A stretch of DNA of 64,000 nucleotides, taken from Planctomycetota bacterium (GTDB lineage: Bacteria > Planctomycetota > Phycisphaerae > UBA1845 > PWPN01). The translations under genes were made by a program, and so were the position numbers. Positions 8,813-17,583 of the stretch are shown one piece after another (within the stretch, counting starts at the first letter, position 1; the number at the start of each line of letters is the position of its first letter). The notes beneath the pieces are model-generated. The model saw only the letters and a program-made list of their open reading frames with translations, ran no database searches and was not told where the DNA came from. Location of the stretch: contig JAKLEZ010000018.1 in the NCBI GenBank assembly GCA_022711465.1, positions 62,001 to 126,000 of the forward strand, written 5' to 3'.

Positions 8813-9421
8813 TCAGCGGGCCGGCTTGATGCCGACCTCGGCGAGCAACTCCAGCACGAGTTCCATGGGCAGGCCGACCACGTTGCTGAAGCTGCCGTCG
8901 ACCAGGGTGACGAACGGATCGCCGTCGTCCTGGATGCCGTACGCCCCGGCCTTGCCCTCCCACTGGCCGCCGGCTAGGTAGGCCTCTATCTCGAAGTCCG
9001 ACATCCGCCGCATGGTGACCTGCGTGACGGCATGACGGGTGATCTCGCGGTAATCCGCAGGGGAGAGGATGGTGATGCCGGTGATGACCTCGTGAGTGCT
9101 CCCGCTCAAGGTGTCGAGGATCCGGCGAGCGTCGTCACGGTTGGTCGGCTTGCCCAGGATCTGTTCGTTCAGGGCGACGACCGTGTCAGCGCCCAGCACG
9201 ACACAGTCGGCATGGTCGCCGATCACGCTGCTGGCCTTGCCGTAGCTGGTCGACTCGGCGTAGAACTCCGGCCCGCCAAGCCATCCCGCCGGATCGGGTT
9301 CTTCGAACTGGGGCGCCACGGCCTCAAAAGAAATGCCTGCCTCGCGCAGCAGCTGCAGGCGGCGCGGACTCTTGGAGGCGAGGACAAGCGATTTGCGCGT
9401 TCCCGCGGGTTTCTCATCCAT
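8813..9421 (-). CDS. Maf-like nucleotide pyrophosphatase
   Basis: 202-residue house-cleaning nucleoside-triphosphate pyrophosphatase that hydrolyses non-canonical or modified NTPs. Family motifs are LVLASKSPRRLQLL near the N-terminus, VLGADTVVALN (catalytic Asp region), the STHEVITGI segment, and WEGKAGAYGIQDDG near the C-terminus. The frame stays open to an ATG at 9445, but a TATACT box lies between the two ATGs at 9429-9434, so 9421 (MDEKPAG) is preferred at moderate certainty. It is last in the minus-strand series ychF-yidD-maf. Confidence 0.9.
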   Translation of the reverse strand: MDEKPAGTRKSLVLASKSPRRLQLLREAGISFEAVAPQFEEPDPAGWLGGPEFYAESTSYGKASSVIGDHADCVVLGADTVVALNEQILGKPTNRDDARRILDTLSGSTHEVITGITILSPADYREITRHAVTQVTMRRMSDFEIEAYLAGGQWEGKAGAYGIQDDGDPFVTLVDGSFSNVVGLPMELVLELLAEVGIKPAR

Positions 9422-9464
9422 GGTCCTCAGTATAGCGTGTGTCATCGTCTCTGGAATGGGTCGA

Positions 9465-9749
9465 TCAAGGGTGGTGATGCGATGAGCGGGCGGACGGTTG
9501 TCCTGATGAGCATGCCGGCGGCGGTACGGGATCGATGCCGCCCATGCTGAAGGGGTGACATCGCGCCAGCCGTTTCATCGCCAGCCACATGCCTCGCCAC
9601 GGACCATGAGTGTGAACCGCTTGCAGGCAGTATTCACTGCAGCTGGGTACGAACTTGCAGTTCCCGATCAATAGCGGAGCGACAATCACCCGATAGCCGC
9701 AAATCAGGCATTCGACGAGGAAGATCAGAACGCGGCGCAGAACAGGCAT
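9465..9749 (-). CDS. yidD: Membrane protein insertion efficiency factor YidD
   Basis: 94-residue inner-membrane-associated protein that assists YidC-dependent insertion. The hallmark cysteine motif is CKFVPSCSEYCLQAV, followed by HGPWRGMWLAMKRLARCHPF and GGIDPVP, all in canonical order. The start is ATG 9749, two bases past the ychF stop, implying translational coupling; no separate ribosome site is seen. It is unusual in not lying in an rpmH-rnpA-yidD-yidC cluster here. Confidence 0.92.
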   Translation of the reverse strand: MPVLRRVLIFLVECLICGYRVIVAPLLIGNCKFVPSCSEYCLQAVHTHGPWRGMWLAMKRLARCHPFSMGGIDPVPPPACSSGQPSARSSHHHP

Positions 9750-9751
9750 CA

Positions 9752-10816
9752 CTAGATGTTGAACCGGAAATTGATCACGTCGCCGTCCTTGACGATGTAG
9801 GTCTTCCCTTCGAGGCGGACCTTGCCGGCGGCCTTGGCGCCCTTCATGTCTCCTGCAGCCCTGAGATCGTCGTAGGCCACGGTCTCGGCTCGGATGAAAC
9901 CGCGGGCGATATCGGTGTGGATCTTGCCGGCGGCCTCGACCGCGTCGGCACCCCGCTTGATCGACCACGCCCGAACCTCGTCCTCCCCCGTGGTCAGGAA
10001 TGACAGCAGGCCCACGGCGTCGTAGCAGGCCCGCACCAGCCGATCACGGGCCGATTCGCTGACCCCGAGATCCGCCAGGAACACCGCCCGGTCGGCCGGC
10101 TCCAACTGGGCGATCTGCTCCTCGGTTTCGGCGCACAAGGCGATGGTCTGCGTGGCGTGTAGGTACTCGAACGGGGCCGGCTTGGCGGCCTCGCTCTCGT
10201 TCACGTTGATGACCACAATGATCGGCAGCTCGGTCAGGAACGCGAAGCTGGTGAGCATCTTCCGGTCGTCGTCGCCGTGAATGGCCGTCGCGAGCGGTTG
10301 CTCCGCCTCGAGGGCCGCCTGGCAGCGCTTCATGAGCTCCAGCTCGCGTTTCTCGTGCTCGTGCGTCTTGGTCGGCTTCTTGAGCGACTTCTCCAGCCGG
10401 TCGATCCGGGTCACGACCTGATCGAGGTCGCAGAAGGCCAACTCGGAGGCCAACTCCGCCAGGTCGGCCTGGCCGTCCACCCGGTTGCGGTAGGCGGGGA
10501 CGCTGGGGTTGTCGAACGCTCGGACGACGGCCACCAGGGCATCACACTGGCGAAGCGAACTCAAGCTCTTGCGGAACTCGGCCTGCGAGGCGGCCGTCTC
10601 ATGGCTGAACCCGGGGACATCGAGGCATTCAATCGTGGCTTCCGTTTTCTTCTTGGGCTTGTAGATCTCGTCGAGCCAGTCCAGCCGGGCGTCCGGCACC
10701 CGAACGACGGCCAGTTGCTCCCCCTGAACGTGGTGAGCCGCGACCGTTTGACCGGTCACTGCCCGGAACAGCGTCGATTTTCCGCTCATCAGCGGGCCGA
10801 TGAAGGCGACTCGCAT
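9752..10816 (-). CDS. YchF/Obg-type GTPase or ATPase with TGS-like tail
   Basis: 354-residue TRAFAC P-loop protein of the YchF subfamily (usual length about 363). Its P-loop is divergent: IGPLMSGKSTLF instead of the usual GLPNVGKSTLF. Later motifs are LDVPGFSH (G3-like) and VINVNES (the NxxE-type G4 that gives YchF its ATP preference). The C-terminal region (about 270-354: FLTTGEDEVRAWSIKRGADA ... DGDVINFRFN) matches the YchF TGS/DUF933 tail. The ATG at 10816 has GAGGAG seven bases upstream; the longer open frame to 11098 looks non-coding. It may be a paralogue rather than the housekeeping ychF because of the P-loop change. Confidence 0.85.
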   Translation of the reverse strand: MRVAFIGPLMSGKSTLFRAVTGQTVAAHHVQGEQLAVVRVPDARLDWLDEIYKPKKKTEATIECLDVPGFSHETAASQAEFRKSLSSLRQCDALVAVVRAFDNPSVPAYRNRVDGQADLAELASELAFCDLDQVVTRIDRLEKSLKKPTKTHEHEKRELELMKRCQAALEAEQPLATAIHGDDDRKMLTSFAFLTELPIIVVINVNESEAAKPAPFEYLHATQTIALCAETEEQIAQLEPADRAVFLADLGVSESARDRLVRACYDAVGLLSFLTTGEDEVRAWSIKRGADAVEAAGKIHTDIARGFIRAETVAYDDLRAAGDMKGAKAAGKVRLEGKTYIVKDGDVINFRFNI

Positions 10817-11189
10817 GGTGTGGCTCCTCGTGCTGGAATCGTGGACGCCAGTCCGGGACCGATTGTAAGCCCCGTCGTTGCTCGCTGCAACGACGGGATT
10901 GAGCGGCAAGAAGTGAGACCGATCGCCCACCGGGGAGCCTTCTCGGTCTACGGTTAGGGCCGCCGGCCGAGCGAGGGGGCGGAGCAGAGCGTGGCCGCAC
11001 GCCTGACACCAAGCAAGAACGGGGCCAGCAGCAGGAATCGTCCTCTTGCCGCACGACAACCCCCAGGCCCGGTGTGTTGAGGTTCTCCTTGGGGACACCC
11101 TTCGCGATGCGTCGCTGGGGTTAGCCGGGCACTTTGCGCCCGGTAGAGATTCTCTCGGCCCGGTGAGGATTGGAGCCGTCGGTGTCGCC
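10817..11189. other. Gene-free gap with a perfect 11-bp hairpin
   Basis: No credible gene in these 373 bases. An inverted repeat at 10871-10897 forms a perfect eleven-base-pair stem (CCCGTCGTTGC with its complement, loop TCGCT). It lies 55 bases upstream of the ychF-like start, so it would sit in or near that gene's leader. A second palindrome, CCGGGC with GCCCGG around a seven-base loop, lies near 11128-11146. Neither has a T-run, so intrinsic termination is unlikely. Confidence 0.45.
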
Positions 11190-12662
11190 TCACCTCTTCG
11201 ACTTCAGATCCAGAATCGTCTTGGCCGCCTCGCGGTTGACCGGCTCCTTCGATTCCGACAGCGTCTTGATTGGGCGCAAGCTACCCTGCTCGATCGCCTG
11301 AGCCAGAGCGTCATAGACGTCGTCGTGATCAGCGATCAGATCGCGGAGATGCAGCACGGTGTCGAGATCCCCCAGGACGATCCTGCCGAACAGCTTTTTC
11401 TCGGCCTCCCGATTCCAGCGCACGGCCGTCACCTGCATGGCGTAACCGTGCGGCCAGATATCCAGGTCTGTGAAGTGCCACTGGACTTGATCCTCGGCCA
11501 CGCGTTGACCGTCGGTCTCCAGAATGGGGCCGCCGGCAACGAACGTAAAGGCGTAGTGCCGCGAACCGGACAGCTCGTGCAGGGAACCCTGGATCAGGGG
11601 GTTGACGCGGTGGGCGCCGCCGATCCTCGCCTCCCAGCGAGCGCGAGCCTGATCGTAGGACACCTTGCTGAGCCGCTCGAAGTGGCCCAGAAACGCGTGC
11701 CAAATGGCCGCTTGCCCGTCGCTCTGCGGCGGCCCGGCTGGGTGTGTGGCCGCCGGTGTCTTGTTCTCACTGAAGAGCCCGAATCGATCCATGAGCGCCT
11801 GGATCTGTCCCTCGCTCAGCGCGGATCCGGACGCCTTGAACCGCACCAGCCTGCGAATCCGCTCGCGGACGAACGGCTCCCATGCCGCGGAGAGCCGTTC
11901 CTGATCGACGGAGGCTCCGTCGCCGGTCATCGGCAACTTGAGGCCCGCGCCTGCCAGAATCTGTCTGAGCTCATCCACCGGGGCCCCGCTTAGTCCGTCC
12001 GCGGCGATTCCCGGCCCGTTTTCATAGCACCAAAGATGCAGGTGGCGAATCGCCTTGCGCAAATCCCCGCCCAAGTACCCGTGCAGAGCGGTGAGGTCGT
12101 ATTCGTCTCCGAGCAGCTCGGCCAGGGTGGCGCCGATGGCCGGGAACATCTGCCCGAGCATCTCGTCCACGGCCTCCACGTAGTCGGGCAGCGAGATGGT
12201 CTCGGTCAGGGTCTCATTCCAACTATCTACACCGAACAGGAGGTAATTGTCGAATGCGTGGTTCACCTTGTTCGAGGCCACGCGATCGGAGAAGGGATAG
12301 GCCACCAGGTGGTAGGTCCGGGGGATCTCATCCACCACGGCGAAGTGGCCACGGGCGCTGACATAGGTTCCCTCGGTATCCGGCGTGGCCGGTCGGGTTG
12401 CACACTGACGCCACGCTTTCTGCCAGGCCGGTTTGAGGGCGTAGTCCGAAGGCTGTGAGTTGGGTAGAGCGGTCTTGGGGATGACCAGCGCTTCCGGGGG
12501 CATCGAATCGTCAAGCGGCTGCAGGATCTCCCGGTCGAACTCACCCCCGCTGTCGATCCGAGTACTGACCGCATACTTCTTCGGCTTGCAGCCGCCCGAC
12601 ACCACCATCACGACAACCAGAGTCAGGGCCGCGAGGTCGCGAAATGACCGTGCCCAGATCAT
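11190..12662 (-). CDS. Predicted lipoprotein of unknown function
   Basis: 490-residue protein with an N-terminal hydrophobic signal and lipobox ending VSGGC (Cys25), so probably lipidated and processed by Lgt/Lsp/Lnt (lnt is in this window). The rest is soluble and acidic, with no domain I recognise; a segment around 410-450 (FTDLDIWPHGYAMQVTAVRW) looks beta-rich. Its ATG overlaps the stop of the upstream membrane-protein gene by four bases (ATGA), so the two are translationally coupled and probably act together. Confidence 0.7.
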   Translation of the reverse strand: MIWARSFRDLAALTLVVVMVVSGGCKPKKYAVSTRIDSGGEFDREILQPLDDSMPPEALVIPKTALPNSQPSDYALKPAWQKAWRQCATRPATPDTEGTYVSARGHFAVVDEIPRTYHLVAYPFSDRVASNKVNHAFDNYLLFGVDSWNETLTETISLPDYVEAVDEMLGQMFPAIGATLAELLGDEYDLTALHGYLGGDLRKAIRHLHLWCYENGPGIAADGLSGAPVDELRQILAGAGLKLPMTGDGASVDQERLSAAWEPFVRERIRRLVRFKASGSALSEGQIQALMDRFGLFSENKTPAATHPAGPPQSDGQAAIWHAFLGHFERLSKVSYDQARARWEARIGGAHRVNPLIQGSLHELSGSRHYAFTFVAGGPILETDGQRVAEDQVQWHFTDLDIWPHGYAMQVTAVRWNREAEKKLFGRIVLGDLDTVLHLRDLIADHDDVYDALAQAIEQGSLRPIKTLSESKEPVNREAAKTILDLKSKR

Positions 12663-13315
12663 TCCTTTGCCTCCAAATGCTCAATCTGGCCGGCGACACG
12701 TCGAACCGCCGTCAGAACCTGCCGCGGTGTCTCGGCATCCGGCCTGAACGGTAGGGCGATCGCCACCAGGCGTTGGCGGACTTCGGCGCAGCCACAGGCG
12801 GGCACGTCCTTCAGAATGCTCTCCAGGTCAACCAGGTCGGCTCCTTCGCCATCGCCTCCGCCCTCCCTGCTGACCGTGAAACCGGCGGCCTTGCCCGTGT
12901 GAGGGTAGGGGGCGGTCAGGGTGGCAAACTGCCGGTCCGCGGGGCAGGCAATCCAGGCCGATCGGGCTTTCGGGGTCTCGATCACTGCCATCCACCATTG
13001 CCGGCCGGTCTGATTCACTCCAAAACCGAGGTCGTACCGATAGCAGAACAGGGACACCAGACCCTCCGGAGTCACGCCGTGAAGGATGTGCGAGACCTGG
13101 CGGCGATGTCCCTGACGGATCAGATGCAAGTCGTAGTACCGCTCGTGGAGGCCGATCAGGTCCTCGGCGGAGTAGTTCAGATGCCACTCACGGCTCAAGC
13201 TGCGGACACTGCCGATCTGACGCCGCCGCGCGAGCATGGCACACAACGTGACACCCGCAACCGCAGCCAGACCAAGCGTGAACAGCAGCGAGGACATGCT
13301 TGAGAGATACTCCAT
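12659..13315 (-). CDS. Single-pass membrane protein of unknown function
   Basis: 218-residue protein with one N-terminal membrane helix (about 8-27, LLFTLGLAAVAGVTLCAMLA), a basic segment and a soluble domain containing LIGLHERYYDLHLI and a C-terminal CGCAEVRQR motif. Not recognised. The frame is open to 13513, but the ATG at 13315 gives a sensible anchor and avoids the opposing promoter. First gene of a two-gene unit with the downstream lipoprotein (ATGA overlap). Confidence 0.65.
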   Translation of the reverse strand: MEYLSSMSSLLFTLGLAAVAGVTLCAMLARRRQIGSVRSLSREWHLNYSAEDLIGLHERYYDLHLIRQGHRRQVSHILHGVTPEGLVSLFCYRYDLGFGVNQTGRQWWMAVIETPKARSAWIACPADRQFATLTAPYPHTGKAAGFTVSREGGGDGEGADLVDLESILKDVPACGCAEVRQRLVAIALPFRPDAETPRQVLTAVRRVAGQIEHLEAKE

Positions 13316-13344
13316 GACCACTACCCGAGCCAGTGGCCCTGTGC

Positions 13345-13372
13345 TTGACCCCTTGGCCCGGGGGCGTAGGAT
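13345..13372 (+). promoter_or_regulatory. Sigma70-type promoter for the small gene at 13449
   Basis: TTGACC (13345-13350), 16-base spacer, TAGGAT (13367-13372). The -35 reads TTGACCCC, as does the rplM promoter in this window. The start would be near 13379, giving a 70-base leader. Confidence 0.5.
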
Positions 13373-13448
13373 ACGAGCCTGTGTGTTCACTATAGAGACG
13401 ACGATCCGGGTCGTCGAGAGGCGGCCGCGAATCGGCGGGAGTGTGCCC

Positions 13449-13721
13449 TTGTCCTGCAATCTGGATGATCTGGTGGGCTGCGAGGTAGTCTTGGACACCG
13501 CCGGACCGATCATCTACCTGGGCAAGCTGCACTCGTACGATGAACGGGGATTCTGGCTCCAGGATGCCGACCTGCACAACAGCAGCGAAGGCCACGCGAC
13601 GCGCGAGCAGTACATCGTCGAAGCGGCCCGTGACGGCATCCGGACGAACCGTCGATATGTGTTCATTCTTCGACAGGCGGTGTACAGCCTGTCCGCCCTG
13701 GCGGACGTGGTGACGGACTGA
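13449..13721 (+). CDS. Small protein, possible Sm-like barrel
   Basis: 90-residue protein with no signal peptide. The sequence VGCEVVLDTAGPIIYLGKLHSYDERG alternates hydrophobic residues as in a small beta barrel, so an LSm/Hfq-like fold is a guess. The TTG at 13449 is chosen because GGGAG lies seven bases upstream; the longer frame from 13236 runs antisense through the neighbouring gene's start. It is 22 bases upstream of galE and may be co-transcribed with it. Function unknown. Confidence 0.55.
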   Translation: MSCNLDDLVGCEVVLDTAGPIIYLGKLHSYDERGFWLQDADLHNSSEGHATREQYIVEAARDGIRTNRRYVFILRQAVYSLSALADVVTD

Positions 13722-13743
13722 AAACGAAGGAAGAATAGTGCCA

Positions 13744-14730
13744 ATGCGAGTCTTCGTGACAGGCGGCGCGGGGTACGTCGGCAGCCATTGTGTCAAGCAC
13801 CTCGTCGCCCACGGGCATGAAGTCGTGGTCTACGACAACCTCGTCTACGGCCATCGCGCCGCCGTCCCCGGCAACGTCAGATTCGTCAAGGGTGACCTGG
13901 GGGACGCCCCAACGTTGCGCGCGGCACTCACCACCGGTCCCTTTGACGCGGTGATGCACTTCGCGGCATTTGCCTACGTCGGCGAGTCGGTGACCGAGCC
14001 GCTCAAGTACTACCGGAACAACGTGGCCAATACCCTGGGTCTGCTCGAGGCCATGCACGTCGTGGGTGTCAGGCGGCTCGTCTTCAGCTCAACATGCGCA
14101 ACCTACGGCGTCCCCGATCGCGTTCCCATCACCGAGTTCACCACCCAGAATCCGATCAATCCGTACGGCCGGTCCAAGCTCATGGTCGAGTGGATGCTCC
14201 AGGACTCGGCCCGGGCGTGGGGTCTGGGAGCATGCGCCCTGCGATATTTCAACGCCTCCGGGGCGGCTGCGGATGGCTCGATTGGCGAAGACCACAAGCC
14301 GGAAACCCACCTCATCCCGATCGTGCTCCAGGTGGCTCTGGGGCAGCGCCCCCACGTCGGCGTATTTGGCACCGACTACGATACGCCTGACGGTACCTGC
14401 GTTCGGGACTACATACACGTGGATGACCTGGCCAGCGCCCATCGCCTCGCGATCGAGGCGATCAGGCCCGGGGAGGCGCGGTTCTACAACGTGGGCACGG
14501 GCAAGGGGAACAGCGTCAAGGAGGTCATCGACGCCGCGGCCCGAGTGACCGGCCGCACCATTCCCTCCGATCCCAACCCGCGTCGGCCCGGTGATCCGCC
14601 GGTACTGGTGGCGGACGGCGACAAGATCCGTCGGGAACTCGGCTGGCAGCCGGCCTACACCGACATCGAGCAGACCATCGCGTCCGCCTGGCGTTGGCAT
14701 GAGGCCCACCCGAACGGTTATGAGGCTTGA
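13744..14730 (+). CDS. galE: UDP-glucose 4-epimerase GalE
   Basis: 328-residue extended short-chain dehydrogenase interconverting UDP-glucose and UDP-galactose with bound NAD+. Features are TGGAGYVGSH at the N-terminus (NAD binding), FSSTCATYG, and the catalytic Tyr141-xxx-Lys145 in NPYGRSK. LRYFNASGAAADGSIGEDH and RDYIHVDDLA are GalE signatures. ATG 13744 is chosen over GTG 13738 because AAGGAAG is better spaced. The downstream lnt start overlaps its stop codon, so it belongs to the envelope operon. Confidence 0.95.
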   Translation: MRVFVTGGAGYVGSHCVKHLVAHGHEVVVYDNLVYGHRAAVPGNVRFVKGDLGDAPTLRAALTTGPFDAVMHFAAFAYVGESVTEPLKYYRNNVANTLGLLEAMHVVGVRRLVFSSTCATYGVPDRVPITEFTTQNPINPYGRSKLMVEWMLQDSARAWGLGACALRYFNASGAAADGSIGEDHKPETHLIPIVLQVALGQRPHVGVFGTDYDTPDGTCVRDYIHVDDLASAHRLAIEAIRPGEARFYNVGTGKGNSVKEVIDAAARVTGRTIPSDPNPRRPGDPPVLVADGDKIRRELGWQPAYTDIEQTIASAWRWHEAHPNGYEA

Positions 14731-16541
14731 GTACTGGCGTGAAACGGCGGAGAGTTGAGAAGCCGGAACACACCGGCCGGCGAAGTGACGCCCCCTCGCG
14801 GGAGCTTCCCAGCCGGCCGACGGACCGACCGGATGACATCCTGCGCCGATGGCCGGTCCTCGTGCTGGCCGCTTTGACCTGGCTGCTCACCCTGCCGCTG
14901 TTCGAGCCGCAATCATGGTGGCCGCTCGGCTTCATCGCATTCGTCCCGTGGATCGTGGCCACCTGCGCAACTCGGCGAACACGCTGGATGTGCTTCGTGG
15001 CCTATCTGCTGGGGACCGCCTACTTCCTCATGCATCTGCGCTGGCTGGGCGTGACCACCTCGGCCGGCCATGTCGCCGCCTCGCTCTACCTGGCCGTCTA
15101 TTTCGTTCCCGCGGCTTGGGCGGTACACCACATGTACCGCCGGCGGCACGCCAACGTCGTGCTCGCCTTCGCCATGGCCTGGACCGCCCTGGAGCTGATC
15201 CGCAGCCGTGGGCCGCTCGCCTTCCCCTGGTTTCTCCTTGGTCACAGTCAGATCCGCCTGCTGCCCATGATTCAGGTGGCCGACCTCGCCGGGGTGGGCG
15301 GCGTCACCTTCGTCCTGGCCGCCGTCAACGGGCTGATCGCGTCCGTCGTCCTGAGATCCCTCCCCGACTGGAAAGCGGGCAGGTTCAGGTTGCGGCAGCC
15401 GGGATGGCCGTCGATACTCGGCGTGGCTGGGCTGGTGCTGGCGACCCTCGTCTACGGCCAGACCCAGCTGGGCAGGAGCGTCGTGACCGAGGGACCCCGG
15501 GTCAGCGTTGTTCAGGGTGACTTCCTGCTCGATACCGTGTCCGGATACGATCCGCGAAAGGAGGCATCCAAGGCGGCCGCGTACTTCGACATGGTGGATC
15601 AGGCGGCTTCGTCAGCACCGGACATGATCGTTCTGCCTGAGACGCCCTGGGCCATGATTCTGAACTACGAGGCCCGGCAGATCTATGCCTCGGCCAAGGC
15701 CTATCACAAAGAGTTCGTCAGACTGGCCCAGCAGCGGCGTGCTTACATCACCGTGGGGGCCATGTCGGTCATTCCCCAGAGCCGGGGATCCTATCCCGAG
15801 GAGTTGCGGCACAACTCGGCTTTCGTCTACTCGCCCAGCGATCCCGAACCTAAACGCTACGACAAGATCCACCTTGTGCCGTTCGGCGAGTTCGTGCCTT
15901 TTCGCCACACGCGGCGGCTGTTCTGGTTGTACCGCTTCCTGAACGACGGCTCGTTCAACCCTTGGGGGCGCGGCGGAAACGAGTATTCGCTCACCCCAGG
16001 CCGGGATTTCGCCACTTTCCCCCTGCCCAGCCCCCTCACCCCCGGCCGTGACGCTCGCTTCGGCATTACCATCTGTTATGAGGACGTGATCCCCCACGTC
16101 TTTCGCGGGTTTGTCACCGATCCGGCCGGTCACAAGAAGGCCGATTTCATGCTCAACATCAGCAACGACGGTTGGTTCGGACGCGGAGAACAGCAGCCTC
16201 AGCACCTCGTGAATTGCGCGTTCCGGGCGGTCGAGAATCGGGTCGCAGTTGCCCGGTCGGTCAATACTGGGGTGAGTGGTTTCATCAACTCCGATGGCTC
16301 CTGGCACAATCTGGTGTCCGACCCGGGCGGGCGTCCCCGGGCGGGCGGTACCGGCTTCCGCGTCGCCCGAATCCCCCTCGACCCGCGGGTGTCGTTCTAC
16401 AGCCGATACGGCGACGTATTCAGCTGGTTGTGCGCCATCGTCACCCTCGGCGCTCTTGTGGATTCGATGGTTCTGTGGATGATGGGTCGTCGTGCGTCCC
16501 GGGCGATCCTGAACGATTCGGAGAAACTGAGGAACCCATGA
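14727..16541 (+). CDS. lnt: Apolipoprotein N-acyltransferase Lnt
   Basis: 604-residue inner-membrane enzyme that N-acylates the lipid-modified cysteine of lipoproteins. About six to seven N-terminal membrane helices precede a periplasmic nitrilase-fold domain and one C-terminal helix. The Glu-Lys-Cys catalytic residues are readable: E305 (VLPETPW), K380 (YDKIHLVPFGE) and C450 (ITICYED). The TTG at 14727 overlaps the galE stop by four bases; a GTG at 14739 is an alternative. Presence of Lnt fits the many lipoproteins in this window and implies a two-membrane envelope. Confidence 0.95.
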   Translation: MSTGVKRRRVEKPEHTGRRSDAPSRELPSRPTDRPDDILRRWPVLVLAALTWLLTLPLFEPQSWWPLGFIAFVPWIVATCATRRTRWMCFVAYLLGTAYFLMHLRWLGVTTSAGHVAASLYLAVYFVPAAWAVHHMYRRRHANVVLAFAMAWTALELIRSRGPLAFPWFLLGHSQIRLLPMIQVADLAGVGGVTFVLAAVNGLIASVVLRSLPDWKAGRFRLRQPGWPSILGVAGLVLATLVYGQTQLGRSVVTEGPRVSVVQGDFLLDTVSGYDPRKEASKAAAYFDMVDQAASSAPDMIVLPETPWAMILNYEARQIYASAKAYHKEFVRLAQQRRAYITVGAMSVIPQSRGSYPEELRHNSAFVYSPSDPEPKRYDKIHLVPFGEFVPFRHTRRLFWLYRFLNDGSFNPWGRGGNEYSLTPGRDFATFPLPSPLTPGRDARFGITICYEDVIPHVFRGFVTDPAGHKKADFMLNISNDGWFGRGEQQPQHLVNCAFRAVENRVAVARSVNTGVSGFINSDGSWHNLVSDPGGRPRAGGTGFRVARIPLDPRVSFYSRYGDVFSWLCAIVTLGALVDSMVLWMMGRRASRAILNDSEKLRNP

Positions 16542-17575
16542 TGCGGCAGCGGGCTCTTTTACGTCGGGCGGCATGGTTGTGGACGATGGCTGCGGTGCTC
16601 AGCGGGGGCTGTGCCGCCACGGCGCCGCCGCCGCAAACCCAACTGCGCGAGTTGGCGACCCAGTGCCTGCGAAACGGGGCTCGGCTCGCGAATCGTCCCG
16701 ATGTCCGCAGTATGGCCACGGAAGCCATCGCCAGAGTCCTGAAGAATGAAGCACCACTCGTGCTGCGCGAGGCGTTGAAGGACGAGCACCCGGTCGTGAG
16801 ATTCACGGCGTGCATGGGGCTCGGCGAGCTGAACAGTGTTGACGCGAAGGACGTCGTCCGGCCGCTCCTTGATGATCCCAGCGGCAGCGTGAAAGTCGCG
16901 GCCTACTTCGCCCTTGAGCGGATGGGTGATACCTCCCACCGCCTGGCCTGGCGCGATGCGGTCACAAGTGCAGAGGACCCGGCCGTCCGTCGCAACGCGG
17001 TCACCGCCCTGGGGCGGCTGAAAGATAAAAAGGTCTGCGCCCTGCTCTGGAAGGCGGCGGCAGGCGATTCAGACGAAGGCGTCCGCATTCAGGCCGTGGA
17101 GTCGCTGGCCTACCTTGGCGACGCCCAGGCGATCAGTCGGCTGATTCACGACGCGTATGGCGGCCTGGCCTTTAAGCAGCCCTTCTCCCTGCTGGCCCTG
17201 GGGCATGTGAAGGACGATCGCGTCATTCCCGCATTGCGTGCCCGTTTGGCAGGCGCCCAGTACCTCGAGGCCAGACTGGCGGCCGCACGGAGCCTGGGCA
17301 TGCAGGGCCTGGCCGATGGATACAACCTCGCCGTGCAGTCGCTCGACTGGAATCAGCCAAGATCCGATCTGCCTGACGACCCACCGGTGAACCAGATCAT
17401 GCGGGTGCGGATGATGGCTACGCTTGCCCTCGGCGATATCGGCAAGCGGGAAGCGCTCGGACCGCTGACCCAGGTGATGAAGAACCCGGATGACGAGCGA
17501 ATCCAGGTGGCCGCCGCCACCTCCATCCTGATGATCCTGAACGCCGAGGAGGCCAGGCCCTGGGCTGGCCGGTAG
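16538..17575 (+). CDS. HEAT-repeat lipoprotein
   Basis: 345-residue predicted lipoprotein: signal with lipobox VLSGGC, then a solenoid of HEAT/PBS-lyase-type repeats of about 30 residues (e.g. DEHPVVRFTACMGLGEL, DPAVRRNAVTALGRL, DEGVRIQAVESLAYLGD). Such solenoids usually mediate protein-protein contacts. The ATG at 16538 overlaps the lnt stop (ATGATG; the second ATG at 16541 is better spaced from GAGGA). It lies between lnt and mreD where mreC might be expected, so an elongasome scaffold role is tempting but only inferred. Confidence 0.75.
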   Translation: MMRQRALLRRAAWLWTMAAVLSGGCAATAPPPQTQLRELATQCLRNGARLANRPDVRSMATEAIARVLKNEAPLVLREALKDEHPVVRFTACMGLGELNSVDAKDVVRPLLDDPSGSVKVAAYFALERMGDTSHRLAWRDAVTSAEDPAVRRNAVTALGRLKDKKVCALLWKAAAGDSDEGVRIQAVESLAYLGDAQAISRLIHDAYGGLAFKQPFSLLALGHVKDDRVIPALRARLAGAQYLEARLAAARSLGMQGLADGYNLAVQSLDWNQPRSDLPDDPPVNQIMRVRMMATLALGDIGKREALGPLTQVMKNPDDERIQVAAATSILMILNAEEARPWAGR

Positions 17576-17583
17576 CAACTGCG

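Noticed and set aside
11190..13315. Plus-strand frames (up to 315 codons) opposite the lipoprotein and membrane-protein genes
   Set aside because: The minus-strand pair has a signal peptide, lipobox and ATGA coupling; the opposite frames have none of these.
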